Assembly: GCA_013002505.1 (NCBI GenBank)
Contig: JABDJL010000023.1
Coordinates: 49,783-113,782 of the forward strand
Direction: 5' to 3'
Length of the DNA: 64,000 nt
Origin: Lysobacterales bacterium
GTDB taxonomy: Bacteria; Pseudomonadota; Gammaproteobacteria; Xanthomonadales; SZUA-36
Made by a program: the position numbers and the translations under genes. Position 1 is the stretch's first letter. Every line of letters begins with the position of its first letter. Below are positions 1 to 9,777 of this stretch, in pieces. The notes beneath the pieces were generated by a model. That model saw only the letters and a list, made by a program, of their open reading frames with translations. It ran no database searches and had not been told where the DNA came from.

Positions 1-144
1 ACCCTCCTGGAAGAACACCGGGTCCGGTGTCATTATTTCCCGTACAAGCGATGGATATCACCGGCGGTCATGGGCCTCAAAAGGGTACTGCAATACTTTT
101 CCCGTTTTCCGGCCCTGAGACGGCTGTGGCGAAAACGCATTTAG
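1..144 (+). CDS. C-terminal fragment of an upstream CDS, function unknown
   Basis: Frame 1 is open from the window edge to a TAG at 142-144, giving 47 residues. The fragment is basic and aromatic-rich and ends in several Arg/Lys residues. It lies just upstream of a methyltransferase with its own ribosome-binding site, so it is probably the tail of another exopolysaccharide-locus enzyme (methyltransferase or glycosyltransferase). No catalytic motif is visible, so I do not name it. The alternative reading, a small ORF at 27-215 in another frame, would run through the SD of the next gene and looks less natural. Confidence 0.5.
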   Translation, partial: TLLEEHRVRCHYFPYKRWISPAVMGLKRVLQYFSRFPALRRLWRKRI

Positions 145-187
145 GGAGCGCCCGCCGGGGGACTTATTATCAACGAGGAGCAGACTT

Positions 188-1072
188 TTGCCTGGTAAAT
201 CAAGCGGGGCAGTAACCCGAATACTCAAGGAATGGGCGCGTGGCCTGGTCAGAAAAACGCAGGTGGCGCATTTTGAGAACGAGGTCATAGGCGGGCTGTA
301 CAGGCCCCCTGTGGCCACCGACGATTCATCGCCGTTTGTTTTTGCTGACGATCAGCGCAGCGAAGGAATGGCGGAAGACGGATTCGCAATTCCACCCAAG
401 TCACTGCGCATGGGTTATGCGCAAGACGATGCCGAATACATCAGGAGCGGCCAATCCTCTTGCAATATCCTGCGGAGAACCCTGTCTGATCACGGTGTCG
501 AACTGGGCCCCGGGTCTGCCATGCTGGACTGGGGTTCAACGACCGGCCGGGTATTGCGCGGTTTCGCCCCCGAGGCAGCCGCAGGTGAGGCCTGGGGCTG
601 TGACGTGGACGGTCCTTCCATCGAATGGGCCAGGTCCAACCTGTCACCGCCATTCAGGTTTGTTACCGGCACCTCATTTCCGCATCTGCCGTTCGAAGAC
701 GGCAAGTTCCGATTCATATACGGCCTGTCTGTTTTCACCCATATCGAGCACCTGGTGGATGCCTGGCTGCTGGAATTACATCGCGTACTGGAACCAGGGG
801 GTTGCGCCATTTTCACCATTCATGATGAGCACACGGTGGAATATCTCCGGCAGCACGAGCGGCCCAACTGGATGCCTTCCGGACTGGGCTGGGATGAGAT
901 CCTGCAACACGATGTGACCGTGGTGCGTGGTGAGCGCTGGAGCAGGACGTACACGTTTTTCAGCGGCCAGCATATCCGCAGGCACTGGGGACAGGTTTTT
1001 GACGTGGCAGAACTTCGGCCGCACAGCGAGGGTTACCAGACCGCGGTCGTGCTGCGCAAACCCGCGCGCTGA
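188..1072 (+). CDS. Class I SAM-dependent methyltransferase (exopolysaccharide locus)
   Basis: This 294-residue protein carries a Rossmann methyltransferase fold of the type-11 kind. A glycine-containing SAM loop (LDWGSTTGRVL) lies near residue 115, an acidic residue follows at the next strand end (GCDVDG), and a post-motif segment reads LHRVLEPGGCAIFTIHD. About 110 residues precede the catalytic core, longer than in minimal methyltransferases. The start is TTG at 188, chosen because GAGGAG lies seven bases upstream at 175-180. The substrate is unknown. Its position among glycosyltransferases suggests it methylates a sugar or lipid-linked saccharide, which is inference from context. Confidence 0.8.
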   Translation: MPGKSSGAVTRILKEWARGLVRKTQVAHFENEVIGGLYRPPVATDDSSPFVFADDQRSEGMAEDGFAIPPKSLRMGYAQDDAEYIRSGQSSCNILRRTLSDHGVELGPGSAMLDWGSTTGRVLRGFAPEAAAGEAWGCDVDGPSIEWARSNLSPPFRFVTGTSFPHLPFEDGKFRFIYGLSVFTHIEHLVDAWLLELHRVLEPGGCAIFTIHDEHTVEYLRQHERPNWMPSGLGWDEILQHDVTVVRGERWSRTYTFFSGQHIRRHWGQVFDVAELRPHSEGYQTAVVLRKPAR

Positions 1073-1073
1073 T

Positions 1074-2246
1074 CTAGGCTGCCGAATCAATGGCGCGCCG
1101 GTAAGCGTCAATGATCAACTTGTAATTCTGGTCGGCGGTGTAGCTGGTTTCATACGCCCGCCGAGCCGCATTTCGCATGGCGCTTAATGGCTCACCTTGC
1201 CTGAACATCCGCTCCGATTCGCGCTGCAATGAGCGCGCTGACCCCGGTTCAAAGAATCGCCCGGTCTGATCTTCCCTGATCAGGTGTTGCATGACGCCGA
1301 CGCGCGACGCCAATACCGGTGTGCCGACTGCAAATGCGTCGAGAATGGTTCGCGGCATCGCTTCGTACCAGCGCGAGGGAAATACCAGGAAGGCCGCATG
1401 TTTCATGGTTTCGTACATTTCCTCCAGCGTCTGCCTGCCGAGCCACTCCACGTTTGGAAGGCGTTCAGTTGCCGCCGCGACAAGCTCAGCCAGCGGCCCG
1501 TCGCCGACGATGACCAGCTTGCGCTGAGGTTCGTGAAGTTTCCAGGCCCTGAGCAGGTCTTCAACTCCCTTTTCGGCATCGAACCGTCCGACGAACAGGG
1601 CATATCCACCCGCGCCGTCACCGATTCCGGGGTCCGGGGACACAAAGTTGGGTTTCAGGACAATTCGCGTGGGGTCAAGCCCCGCTTTTTCGAAACGGGC
1701 AAGGGCAAATTCAGTGGAACCAAGCAGGAACAGGTCCACCTTGCTGGTCCACGTTGATGCCAGTGAATGAGTCGCCAGCATGGCGGCGACGGCCGCACTC
1801 TGCACGCGGCTGTCGTGGTAGCAGCCATGTTTCACCCCGGCAAGCGGTACCGTGCTGCCAACACAGTTCTCGCAGGGCTTAAGCTCGCGGAACAAAGAGG
1901 CGTTGACACACATCAGGCGGTAGTTGTGCAACGACTGGACCACCGTAGCGCCAGCGGATTTGGCGCCATGAATCGCGGCCGGCGATATCAGCGGAAAGGT
2001 GTTGTAGAAGTGAACAATGTCCGGCTTTTCCTGCCGAACCAGGTCCCTGAATTCACGGTATTGGCGCTGATTCCAGAGCGCGCCTAAACCGGTCCTTAGC
2101 AAAGACCGTTGCCGGATTTCATCGTTGTGCGCGGTTCGAACGATAACCTCGTGACCCTCGCGGCGGAGCAATGCGGTTTCAAGATCGAATACTTCGTCTT
2201 CACCGCCACGGCGCTGATAGTATTCGTGGCACATTACGATTTTCAC
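1074..2246 (-). CDS. Glycosyltransferase family 4 (GT-B fold)
   Basis: This 390-residue protein has the GT-B architecture. The N-terminal acceptor domain begins MKIVMCHEYYQRRGGEDEVF, with a GG loop typical of GT4 enzymes. The C-terminal donor domain carries LFVGRFDAEKGVEDLLRAW, then VIVGDGPL, and the E-x7-E-type segment FPSRWYEAMPRTILDAFAVGTPVLAS. It would transfer a sugar from a nucleotide donor onto a growing lipid-linked oligosaccharide at the cytoplasmic face. It is transcribed opposite to the neighbouring exopolysaccharide genes and its stop is one base from the end of the methyltransferase, so the two converge. The sugar specificity cannot be read from sequence. Confidence 0.88.
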   Translation of the reverse strand: MKIVMCHEYYQRRGGEDEVFDLETALLRREGHEVIVRTAHNDEIRQRSLLRTGLGALWNQRQYREFRDLVRQEKPDIVHFYNTFPLISPAAIHGAKSAGATVVQSLHNYRLMCVNASLFRELKPCENCVGSTVPLAGVKHGCYHDSRVQSAAVAAMLATHSLASTWTSKVDLFLLGSTEFALARFEKAGLDPTRIVLKPNFVSPDPGIGDGAGGYALFVGRFDAEKGVEDLLRAWKLHEPQRKLVIVGDGPLAELVAAATERLPNVEWLGRQTLEEMYETMKHAAFLVFPSRWYEAMPRTILDAFAVGTPVLASRVGVMQHLIREDQTGRFFEPGSARSLQRESERMFRQGEPLSAMRNAARRAYETSYTADQNYKLIIDAYRRAIDSAA

Positions 2247-2433
2247 GTAATGTGCCTCTCGGGCTGATTGGATTGATGAATGAATCTGGTCAATTTGGGG
2301 CTGACGATCACATGGCCAGGCAGAGCATAATTGCTGATGATACGCAGAACCAACAATTGATGTGTCACTTTGGCGCTACTAAATTCATGTTTGCCGGGCA
2401 AAGGACCGAAGCCATGCACCAGGTAAATACGAC

Positions 2434-3171
2434 ATGAAACGGGTCGAATTACTCGGCATGCCTGTGAATATCGGTTTGACGGGCAGCGATGTCGTCGCTG
2501 CGCTGGCAACGGGACCGCTATTGATCGGATACCTCAATCCATTTGCCTGGGCCGTGTCCGGGAATCAGGCCCGGTTCGCTTCACAGCTCTCCGCGCTCGA
2601 TGTTGTCACCTGCGATGGCGTTGCCATCCAGAGGGCGCTCAGGCGCTTGCACGGACAGCAGACCCCAATCATCTCTTTGGATTATTCCGGAATCGCCCGT
2701 GAGTACCTGCAGTTTTTCAGGCAAAACACGCTCGACGTTTGCCTGGTTGGCGGCCAGCTTGAAACCGTGCGTACGGCGTCGCGCAGCTTACGCGAAGCCT
2801 TCCCCGGCCTGGAAATTTCAGGTGCTTTCCCCGGATACGGTGACGGGCCTGAATCTGCCACGCAATATATCCTGGCCAATCAACCCGCCGTGGTCCTGGC
2901 AGGCATGGGAATGGGCCTCCAGGAACCATTTCTGCTGCACCTTCGCGAAAAGGGATGGCGCGGGCGCGGTATTTGCGTCGGCGCGTTTCTCGACCGCCTT
3001 GCGGATCCCGGTCTGGACTATCCGGAATGGAGCAAAAGGTTGAATGTCCGCTTTCTCGGGAACCTGGCCAGGCGCCCCGGTTATTACCTGAAGCGCTACG
3101 GGCTGGATTATTGGCCGTTTTATAAGCAGTATGTGTTCCATCTACTGGGCCGTTCGGACAGTTCATCATGA
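2434..3171 (+). CDS. WecG/TagA/CpsF family glycosyltransferase
   Basis: The 245-residue length and motifs match the GT26 (WecG/TagA/CpsF) family. The conserved features are MPVNIGLTG near the start, WAVSGNQARFA, the DG of VVTCDGVAIQRAL, and VVLAGMGMGLQEPFL followed by GICVGAFLDRLA. These enzymes add the second sugar to a polyprenyl-diphosphate-linked monosaccharide, which fits the initiating phosphotransferase encoded 19 bases downstream. The 187-base gap to the divergent GT4 gene must hold the promoters for both directions. The C-terminal Trp/Tyr-rich, basic tail is typical of the bacterial, membrane-associated members. Confidence 0.88.
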   Translation: MKRVELLGMPVNIGLTGSDVVAALATGPLLIGYLNPFAWAVSGNQARFASQLSALDVVTCDGVAIQRALRRLHGQQTPIISLDYSGIAREYLQFFRQNTLDVCLVGGQLETVRTASRSLREAFPGLEISGAFPGYGDGPESATQYILANQPAVVLAGMGMGLQEPFLLHLREKGWRGRGICVGAFLDRLADPGLDYPEWSKRLNVRFLGNLARRPGYYLKRYGLDYWPFYKQYVFHLLGRSDSSS

Positions 3172-3190
3172 CAGGGAATAGGGCGCGCTG

Positions 3191-4519
3191 ATGGGAAACC
3201 TTGCTTCGTTGCTGGTCATCCTGGTGTCTTGTGTGTTGGCGTATTTCATCCGTTTCGACACGGCAGTGCTTAGCAATGCTTACCTGTTGGCGCTGTTAAG
3301 CGGATTGTTGCTGTCATCGGTCGTATTGCCTGCGACCGGCGCCTATCGTGATGAGTTTCGCTGGGACCCGATGCGAAAGTTGCGTCGAATCGTCGCGGGC
3401 TGGGCATTGGTCGTCATGATGTTGATAGCCGCCGGCGCCTTGCTCAAGGTGAGCGCAAATTACTCGCGAATCTGGTTCGGTTCCTGGGTGCTTATTTCCC
3501 TGGCCGGCCTCATAACCCTCTCGCTATTGCAGTATGCCTGGACACGCATGTCCGGGCGTTCTGACAAGCGGCGCATGGTGCTGGTCGGAAGCGGCGCTGC
3601 GGCTGGTCGCGTTGAACGCAGGCTGGCTAACGACAAGACCCGCAATTTCGATGTGATGGCCCGCTTTGGCGAACGCTGGGCAGAGCAATCCACCCTACCG
3701 ATAACAGACCTGGGCGACTACCTGGCCGAACACCAGGTGGACGAGGTATGGGTGGCTGTCGAACTGGAAAATCAGCCCTTGCTGGACAGCGCACTGGCCG
3801 CGCTGCGCGACAGCCTGGTGGATGTTTACGTGGTGCCTGACCTGCACCAGTACCGTTTGCTCAATCAAAATGTTTCCGAGTGGCAGGGACTGCCGGTCAT
3901 CTCGCTGAGCGGCACGCCCATGACAGGCTCTGAGTGGCGGCTCAAGGCGGCACTGGACCGGCTGGGGGCAGGCATACTACTCGCGGTCGCCATGCCGCTG
4001 TTGCTGGGCTTGTCGGTCCTGGTCAGGGCGTCCAGTCCCGGGCCGGTTATATTCAGGCAACTGCGCCACGGAATCGGCGGCGAGCCTATCAAGATTTACA
4101 AGTTTCGGACCATGAAGGTTCACCAGGAGCCTGATGGCCAATTCACGCAGGCAAGTCCCGGTGATCACCGTGTGACCTGGATCGGGCGCCTGCTGCGCCG
4201 CAGCAGCCTCGACGAGTTACCGCAGCTCCTGAACGTGCTGCGCGGCGAAATGTCACTGGTGGGCCCGCGGCCGCACCCTGTTGAGTTGAATCACTATTAC
4301 CTTGAACGCATCCCCCGATACATGCTGCGTCACAAGGCCAAGCCGGGCATTACCGGCTGGGCGCAGGTCAATGGCTTCAGAGGTATGACCGACACTGATG
4401 AAAAGATGATCCTGCGCATCGAGCACGACCTGTGGTACATCCAGAACTGGTCGCTGTGGCTGGACTTGCAGATTCTGTTCCGTACGCCATTTGCGATGTT
4501 CGGCCGCAATGCGCTTTAG
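3191..4519 (+). CDS. Exopolysaccharide polyprenyl glycosylphosphotransferase (WcaJ/PglC-type initiating enzyme)
   Basis: This 442-residue protein joins N-terminal membrane helices and a nucleotide-binding-like middle domain to a C-terminal bacterial sugar transferase domain. The catalytic domain starts near residue 245 (LKAALDRLGAGILLAVAMPLLL) and shows SPGPVIFRQLRHGIGG, IYKFRTMKV, RRSSLDELPQLLNVLRGEMSLVGPRP and KPGITGWAQVNGFRG, all hallmarks of the family. It transfers a sugar-1-phosphate to undecaprenyl phosphate, the first step of repeat-unit synthesis. The N-terminus begins directly in a hydrophobic helix and may lack part of the first helix seen in longer homologues. The stop codon overlaps that of the convergent gene on the other strand. 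Confidence 0.9.
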   Translation: MGNLASLLVILVSCVLAYFIRFDTAVLSNAYLLALLSGLLLSSVVLPATGAYRDEFRWDPMRKLRRIVAGWALVVMMLIAAGALLKVSANYSRIWFGSWVLISLAGLITLSLLQYAWTRMSGRSDKRRMVLVGSGAAAGRVERRLANDKTRNFDVMARFGERWAEQSTLPITDLGDYLAEHQVDEVWVAVELENQPLLDSALAALRDSLVDVYVVPDLHQYRLLNQNVSEWQGLPVISLSGTPMTGSEWRLKAALDRLGAGILLAVAMPLLLGLSVLVRASSPGPVIFRQLRHGIGGEPIKIYKFRTMKVHQEPDGQFTQASPGDHRVTWIGRLLRRSSLDELPQLLNVLRGEMSLVGPRPHPVELNHYYLERIPRYMLRHKAKPGITGWAQVNGFRGMTDTDEKMILRIEHDLWYIQNWSLWLDLQILFRTPFAMFGRNAL

Positions 4520-4965
4520 CGTTTTCCTGCACGGTGATTTTGCACCTTGGCGATGATTTCGTTCGGGCTTTTACCATCGAGGCGCGAGTAAAGTGTTGCC
4601 TTGTCGCGTTTTGCGCCAAGATCATAGAACAACAGGAAACTGATACTCGACATCAACTGGCGGTATTCCTCTTCACCGGCTTCCTTTTCAACCCGGTCCA
4701 GGCCTGCCTGGAACGTTTCAACTGAGCTGCCGTCCAGTGGCTGGTCTAGTAACGCCACCGGCTCGTCTTCAGTGCCTGGCGTGGCCTCTTCCACCGCGGC
4801 AGATGCTTCGACGCTGTCTTCCGTGTTGTGCTGTTCAGCGCTGGCGGCCACTTCCGGCTCAGCCTGGCTGGCATCGTCCGAATCTTCTGTGGCGGTCTGG
4901 GCACTGGCCGATGCGGCCATCGACAGAAACACAAAGCACGTCATACTTGGCAATAATTTCATCAT
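4516..4965 (-). CDS. Small exported acidic protein of unknown function
   Basis: The predicted product has a signal peptide (MMKLLPSMTCFVFLSMAASASA, then QTATE), a long acidic Ala/Glu-rich linker, and a compact C-terminal part with YRQLMSSISFLLFYDLGAKRDK and LDGKSPNEIIAKV. The C-terminal motif recurs, as far as I recall, in small uncharacterised gammaproteobacterial exported proteins. I choose the ATG at 4965 because AGGAA lies just upstream and because this leaves a clean gap after rsmC; upstream in-frame starts to 5025 would overlap rsmC and precede the signal peptide. It probably belongs to the rimO-rsmC operon. No function is proposed. Confidence 0.7.
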   Translation of the reverse strand: MMKLLPSMTCFVFLSMAASASAQTATEDSDDASQAEPEVAASAEQHNTEDSVEASAAVEEATPGTEDEPVALLDQPLDGSSVETFQAGLDRVEKEAGEEEYRQLMSSISFLLFYDLGAKRDKATLYSRLDGKSPNEIIAKVQNHRAGKR

Positions 4966-4988
4966 GGTTTCCTGCATATATGTGCCCT

Positions 4989-6029
4989 TCAGCGTGCCGG
5001 GCGATTCGCGGTCCTGGGCTTGCAAGCCTGCAATACCTGGTACCTTGGGTTTTCAGCCAGAATTTCATGGCTGCCAAAAGCCTGGTCGAGCCATTTCTGG
5101 TACGGCAAATGACGATTGACCACCAACAGCAATTGACCACCGGGACGTAGAAAGTTCCGTACCGGGTTCAACATATTAATACCATGGCTGTGTTTCGTCG
5201 CGAAGCCCTGGTGAAATGGCGGATTGCTGACGATCAGGTCAAAGTGTCCGCTGACTTCACTGAATCCGTCGGAACCCACGACTACCGCCCTGAGCTGGTT
5301 TGCAACCAGCGTTTCTCGTGCCGAGGACAGGGCCAGGGCGTCAGTATCGGTCAGTACCAGCTCGGAATCCGGATTCAGCACCTTCAACACTGCACCCAGG
5401 ATGCCGCAACCACAAGCAATATCCAGGATTCTGCCTGGCGCGGGCAATGTTTCCAGCGACTCAATCAGCAGGGCTGTCCCTTCATCGAGCCGGCCGTGAG
5501 CAAAGACGCCCGGCAGCGAGTGGACTTCAAGCTTGAATCCGCCCAGGTCCGGTGACCAGCGCGTGAGAAAATCACCAGGCTCAAATTCGCCATTCACCTT
5601 GGCCCGGCGGGCTTCGAACAGCGCACAATGACGCGCTTTGTCCAGTATCTCCACCTGTTCAAATTTCGATTCCAGAACGCGCGCCGCAGAACGAATGCCT
5701 GCACGGTTTTCACCGGCCAGCCAAAGTCTTCCTTGTTGAGCCATCCCGGAAGCCAGGCACTCGACCATCATTGCCAGCCGCGCCTTGCTCTTGGGCAAAT
5801 TCAATACCAGGTATTCAAACGCCGCGCTGGCCGGAAAGTCACCAAAGGTGCGCCGCTCCGATGCGCCGCCTGCGTTTACAAAGGCCGAATAGTCCTGGAA
5901 AAAATATTCCGAGTTTGAGGTGAGGTCGGCGCCGGGCGAATAGCCTTCGGGCAAGTTGATCCACAGCGTTCTGGCGCCGCGGGCCAATATTTCCTGGTTA
6001 CGCTGCAGAAGACGGCCGACGGGGTTCAC
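4989..6029 (-). CDS. rsmC: 16S rRNA (guanine(1207)-N2)-methyltransferase RsmC
   Basis: The 346 residues match the two-domain RsmC architecture. A degenerate N-terminal methyltransferase-like domain contains [10 protein letters not shown]. It is followed by a catalytic domain with [21 protein letters not shown], the SAM loop [14 protein letters not shown] and the amino-methylation motif [11 protein letters not shown]. RsmC methylates G1207 of 16S rRNA in the 30S subunit. The start is GTG at 6029, and the GTGA junction overlaps the rimO stop, implying translational coupling. Family length in Escherichia coli is about 343 residues, so the gene is complete. RlmG is the main alternative, but the overall length and N-terminal pattern fit RsmC better. 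Confidence 0.85.
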   Translation of the reverse strand: MNPVGRLLQRNQEILARGARTLWINLPEGYSPGADLTSNSEYFFQDYSAFVNAGGASERRTFGDFPASAAFEYLVLNLPKSKARLAMMVECLASGMAQQGRLWLAGENRAGIRSAARVLESKFEQVEILDKARHCALFEARRAKVNGEFEPGDFLTRWSPDLGGFKLEVHSLPGVFAHGRLDEGTALLIESLETLPAPGRILDIACGCGILGAVLKVLNPDSELVLTDTDALALSSARETLVANQLRAVVVGSDGFSEVSGHFDLIVSNPPFHQGFATKHSHGINMLNPVRNFLRPGGQLLLVVNRHLPYQKWLDQAFGSHEILAENPRYQVLQACKPRTANRPAR

Positions 6030-7357
6030 GGCGACAGCACGGCCTCCAGGTCATGATCGTCCGCATCCTGAATGGTCGCTTCGACCTGCTGCCCGGCGGA
6101 TAAATCTTGCCCGTCCAGGATGCGTACCTGGCCGTCAATCTCCGGCGCGTCAGCGTAGCTGCGCGCCAGGGCGATCCCGTCATTGATCTCGTCTACCAGG
6201 CACTCCATAACCGTTCCCACCCGGCGGCGGAGCTTGGCGCGGCTGATCCGGGCCTGTGCCGCCATGAAGACGCGCTCCCGTTCCAGCTTGACCTCCTCGG
6301 GTACTGCGCCGGGCAAGTCATTGGCCGCTGCACCCTGGACCGCCGAATAACGGAAACAACCCACCCGGTCCAACTGCGCCTCCTCGATAAACTGGAGCAG
6401 GGTTTCAAAATGCGCTTCGGTTTCGCCCGGGAAGCCAACGATAAAAGTACTGCGAATGACCAGCTGGGGACAAACCTCACGCCACTGCCGCAAGCGTTCA
6501 AGCGTGTTTTCTGCGGCCGCCGGCCGTCGCATCAAACGCAGGATTTCCGGGCTACCATGCTGCAGCGGAATATCCAGGTACGGCAGCACCAGCCCATCGG
6601 CCATCAACGGGATCAAACCGGAAACATGCGGGTACGGGTAGACGTAATGCAGCCTTACCCATGCGCCGAGCTGGCCCAGCGCTGAACTCAGTTCTGTCAG
6701 GCGGGACGGTATCGATTCACCGTGCCAGGTGTCGGGCCGGTAACGCAGGTCCGCGCCATAGGCGGAAGTATCCTGTGAAATGACCAGCAATTCCCGGACG
6801 CCGGAGCGCACCAGCCGCTCCGCCTCGCGCAGCACCTCTCCGGCAGGCCGGCTGACCAGCTTTCCGCGCATCGACGGGATAATGCAAAAACGGCACTTGT
6901 GGTTACAGCCTTCAGAAATTTTAAGGTAAGCGTAATGGCGCGGCGTCAGCTTGATCCCCTGTGGAGGCACGAGGTCAAACCTGGGGTCGTGACTCGCGTC
7001 ATAAGGCGCATGTTCATGCACCGCTTCCATGACCTGTTCGTACTGGTGGGGCCCGGAAACCGACAACACTGAAGGGTGCACGTCAAGAATGTCTGACTCC
7101 CGCTTGCCCATGCAGCCGGTGACGATGACCCGGCCGTTTTCGCGCAGGGCCTCACCAATTGCTTCGAGGGACTCGGCCCGCGCACTGTCTATAAAACCAC
7201 AGGTATTGACGATCACCACGTCTGCGCCATCATAGTCAGGCGAAAGATCATAACCGTCAGTCCTCAGCTGGGTGACGATCCGCTCGGAATCCACCAGTGC
7301 CTTGGGGCAGCCCAGACTGACCATGCCGACGCGTGGCGGCCGTTGGCCGGCAGTCAT
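6026..7357 (-). CDS. rimO: Ribosomal protein S12 methylthiotransferase RimO
   Basis: This radical-SAM methylthiotransferase of 443 residues begins [16 protein letters not shown], the RimO signature. The N-terminal domain supplies Cys17, Cys53 and Cys82 for the auxiliary 4Fe-4S cluster. The radical-SAM cluster uses the CxxxCxxC of [11 protein letters not shown] (Cys151, 155, 158). A C-terminal TRAM domain ends the protein. RimO adds a methylthio group to an aspartate of ribosomal protein S12. It heads a short minus-strand operon with rsmC, so two ribosome-modifying enzymes are co-expressed. MiaB is excluded by the [10 protein letters not shown] start and the RimO-like spacing. Confidence 0.95.
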   Translation of the reverse strand: MTAGQRPPRVGMVSLGCPKALVDSERIVTQLRTDGYDLSPDYDGADVVIVNTCGFIDSARAESLEAIGEALRENGRVIVTGCMGKRESDILDVHPSVLSVSGPHQYEQVMEAVHEHAPYDASHDPRFDLVPPQGIKLTPRHYAYLKISEGCNHKCRFCIIPSMRGKLVSRPAGEVLREAERLVRSGVRELLVISQDTSAYGADLRYRPDTWHGESIPSRLTELSSALGQLGAWVRLHYVYPYPHVSGLIPLMADGLVLPYLDIPLQHGSPEILRLMRRPAAAENTLERLRQWREVCPQLVIRSTFIVGFPGETEAHFETLLQFIEEAQLDRVGCFRYSAVQGAAANDLPGAVPEEVKLERERVFMAAQARISRAKLRRRVGTVMECLVDEINDGIALARSYADAPEIDGQVRILDGQDLSAGQQVEATIQDADDHDLEAVLSP

Positions 7358-7366
7358 GCGGAGCGC

Positions 7367-8281
7367 TCAGTTTTCATCGGTGGAATCTGGCTCAAAAAAC
7401 AGCCATACGATTTGCGGAAATGCTGTCCGGAAACCGGTTTCGACCCTGTTGACTGCCTGTAGCAGGCCGGTTTCACTGCCCGTGCTGACCATGCGCGCCT
7501 TGACCGCCACCATGACATCGTCGCCCATGTGCAGGGTGAGCACGTTATAGACCTTTTCAACCTCGGCTTGCTTTGAAAGAAAATGCTTCATTTCGCTCAG
7601 CACGCGGGGATCGACGCCCTGGCCAATCAGCAGGGCCTTGACCTCGCGTGCGATAAACAAGGCGATCACCAACAGCAGAATACCGATGAATATGGTGCCC
7701 AGCGCGTCATACACCGGGTTCCCGGTAATCATGGTCAAGCTGACAGCCACCAATGCCGCGACGAGGCCGAGCAGGGCGGCAATGTCTTCACCGAACACCA
7801 CCACGAGTGCACTGCTGCGGCTTTGCCGGAACCACTTCCAGTACGACCTGCCGAATCGCTCCTTGTTCACTTCCCGGACACAGCCCCACAGGGAGACCGC
7901 CTCAGCCAATATGGCGAACACCAACACTCCGATTGCAATCATCGGGCTGTTCAGGGGTTCGGGATGCTGAAATTTATGGATACCTTCGTAAACTGAAAAC
8001 ATGCCGCCCATGGTGAACAACACGACTGCCACCAGGAATGACCAGAAAAAAATACTCTTGCCAAAACCGAGTGGATAATCAGGCGTGGGCGGGCGCGTGG
8101 ATTGTTTGAGGCCCAGAATCAGCAGCAGCTGGTTTCCGGCATCAGCCAGGGAGTGAACCGCCTCCGCGAGCATTGCGCCCGAGCCGGTGTACAGCGCAGC
8201 AAATCCCTTGGCGATGAATATGGAAAAATTTGCACCCAGCGCGAACAGGATGGAACGCATTGAATTAGGGGAACCGGACAT
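7367..8281 (-). CDS. Cation diffusion facilitator family transporter
   Basis: The 304-residue protein shows the CDF plan of about six membrane helices and a cytoplasmic C-terminal domain. The motif LAEAVHSLADAGNQLLL in helix 2 and EDIAALLGLVAAL in helix 5 carry acidic and His residues of the metal site. The C-terminal part (VEKVYNVLTLHMGDDVMVAVKARM) is the typical dimerisation domain. CDF proteins export Zn, Fe, Mn or Co by proton antiport. Helix 2 has H-x3-D and helix 5 has E-D rather than the canonical H-x3-D, so the metal preference is uncertain. The gene lies nine bases downstream of rimO on the same strand. Confidence 0.85.
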   Translation of the reverse strand: MSGSPNSMRSILFALGANFSIFIAKGFAALYTGSGAMLAEAVHSLADAGNQLLLILGLKQSTRPPTPDYPLGFGKSIFFWSFLVAVVLFTMGGMFSVYEGIHKFQHPEPLNSPMIAIGVLVFAILAEAVSLWGCVREVNKERFGRSYWKWFRQSRSSALVVVFGEDIAALLGLVAALVAVSLTMITGNPVYDALGTIFIGILLLVIALFIAREVKALLIGQGVDPRVLSEMKHFLSKQAEVEKVYNVLTLHMGDDVMVAVKARMVSTGSETGLLQAVNRVETGFRTAFPQIVWLFFEPDSTDEN

Positions 8282-8406
8282 AGCGCTGCCAAAGCCTTGT
8301 TGTTAAATTGGGCTGGCATTATGGGACTTGAGGGCGGGACGCTCAAGCGCGCATGCGCCCTTCAAGCTTGGTCAATGCTTCGGAACCCTGCCGGGCCCCG
8401 CAATCG

Positions 8407-9756
8407 TTACTTGTCTTGTTCTTCCGCGACCACGTGAAAGTAATGATCGTCTGCCAGTGGCGCAAAGTTGAAACCGAATGAGCGTTCCGGCAGTACGACT
8501 TCCAATGTCTCGTTTCGGCGATTTCGCTTGATCTGCAATTCGATGCTGGCGCCCGGCTCCCAGTCGCGCAGTGCGCGGATCACATCGGATGGCTTGCTGA
8601 CCAATCGGTCACCGACCTGTAACACCACGTCACCGGACTGCAACTGCAGGTCATTGTCATCCATCGCGGACAGAATCAGCACCCCTTGCGCGACATCGAA
8701 ATACTCGCCCAGCCCCTCGTTGACCTCGGCCATCTTGAGCCCGCGGGTGGCGGGCAGGCCGAACCAGACGTTGGTTTCAGTGAGCACGTCACCACCCAGG
8801 TCGGAAAGGGTTTCAAACCGGTATTCCCAGGTTTCTTCCATGCCGTCACTGAGCGGCGCATGCCCGTCAGCATTGATAGTGATATCGATATTGCCCAGTT
8901 CTGAGCGGATCCGGTCAAGTTTTTCCTGGAGTTCCGCCGTCGCTACCTCGGGAATCCTGATGTGACGTTCAATACGCGTTACGCCGGGTGCATCGGGCGC
9001 CACCGGGGCTGTCGGCGCTGACGGAGCCGAGGGCAGCCGCACAATGCTCTGCCACGCAAAGGGTTCCCGCTTGTCTGCCGTGACCTTGAAATCCAGCACC
9101 TCGTCACCGCGCTGCACACTGATCAGCAGCTCATCACCAACCTTTACGCCTTCCATGACTTCGGACAGCACCTGCCGTGCATCGGCATCGTCATTGTCCA
9201 CCAACGGCTTCTCCATCATCGAAACGATGACATCACCTTGCTTGATGCCCGCCCGTTCTGCCGGGCCATCGGGTGATACGCCGAGTACCGGCACACCGTC
9301 GTCGCCAGAATCGCCCAGCACCACGCCAATGATGGCCTTGTCGCCAACGTTTACAAAACCTCCAAAGGGCGCATGTCTGCGCGCATGGGTACGGTCAATT
9401 TCCCGGTGCACGCGGGCCACTTCGCGAGAAGCCCGCCGGAGGTTTTCATGTACACGACTCAATTCTTCGCGCATGGCGTCAAGCTGCAGGCGTTCCGCTT
9501 CACTGATTTCCGCGGCCGCCCGTGATTGCTCAGCGGACCTGGCGCGTGATTCGGCCTGCACCCGGGCGAGGTCCGCGCGTGCGCGTTCGACCGACGCCTG
9601 AGCCTGCTGTTCTTCGGCCCGGGCTTGCTCAATCGTCTCGCGGACAGCGGCCTGTGCATCGGATTGCGCTTGGCCTTGATTATCCTGGGCCACGACAGGG
9701 GCGCTGATCAACATGGCCAGGGCTGCCGCCGGCAGCCTCTTAAAATAAGGGTTCAT
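8407..9756 (-). CDS. Exported coiled-coil protein with two PDZ domains (sigma-factor operon)
   Basis: A signal peptide (LPAAALAMLISAPVVA, then QDNQ) leads into an Ala/Glu/Arg-rich coiled coil spanning about residues 30-125. A PDZ domain follows at about 135-225 (IIGVVLGDSGDDGVPVLGV, GIKQGDVIVSM). A Pro/Ala linker and a second helical region come next, then a second PDZ-like domain at about 350-430 (LQLQSGDVVLQVGDRLV). No serine-protease domain is present, so this is a periplasmic adaptor or sensor rather than a DegP/DegS protease. GGAG lies upstream of the ATG. It starts 21 bases after the anti-sigma gene, which suggests a role in envelope sensing or as a main output of the sigma factor. Confidence 0.8.
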   Translation of the reverse strand: MNPYFKRLPAAALAMLISAPVVAQDNQGQAQSDAQAAVRETIEQARAEEQQAQASVERARADLARVQAESRARSAEQSRAAAEISEAERLQLDAMREELSRVHENLRRASREVARVHREIDRTHARRHAPFGGFVNVGDKAIIGVVLGDSGDDGVPVLGVSPDGPAERAGIKQGDVIVSMMEKPLVDNDDADARQVLSEVMEGVKVGDELLISVQRGDEVLDFKVTADKREPFAWQSIVRLPSAPSAPTAPVAPDAPGVTRIERHIRIPEVATAELQEKLDRIRSELGNIDITINADGHAPLSDGMEETWEYRFETLSDLGGDVLTETNVWFGLPATRGLKMAEVNEGLGEYFDVAQGVLILSAMDDNDLQLQSGDVVLQVGDRLVSKPSDVIRALRDWEPGASIELQIKRNRRNETLEVVLPERSFGFNFAPLADDHYFHVVAEEQDK

Positions 9757-9777
9757 AATTTCAGGTCTCCGTGAATC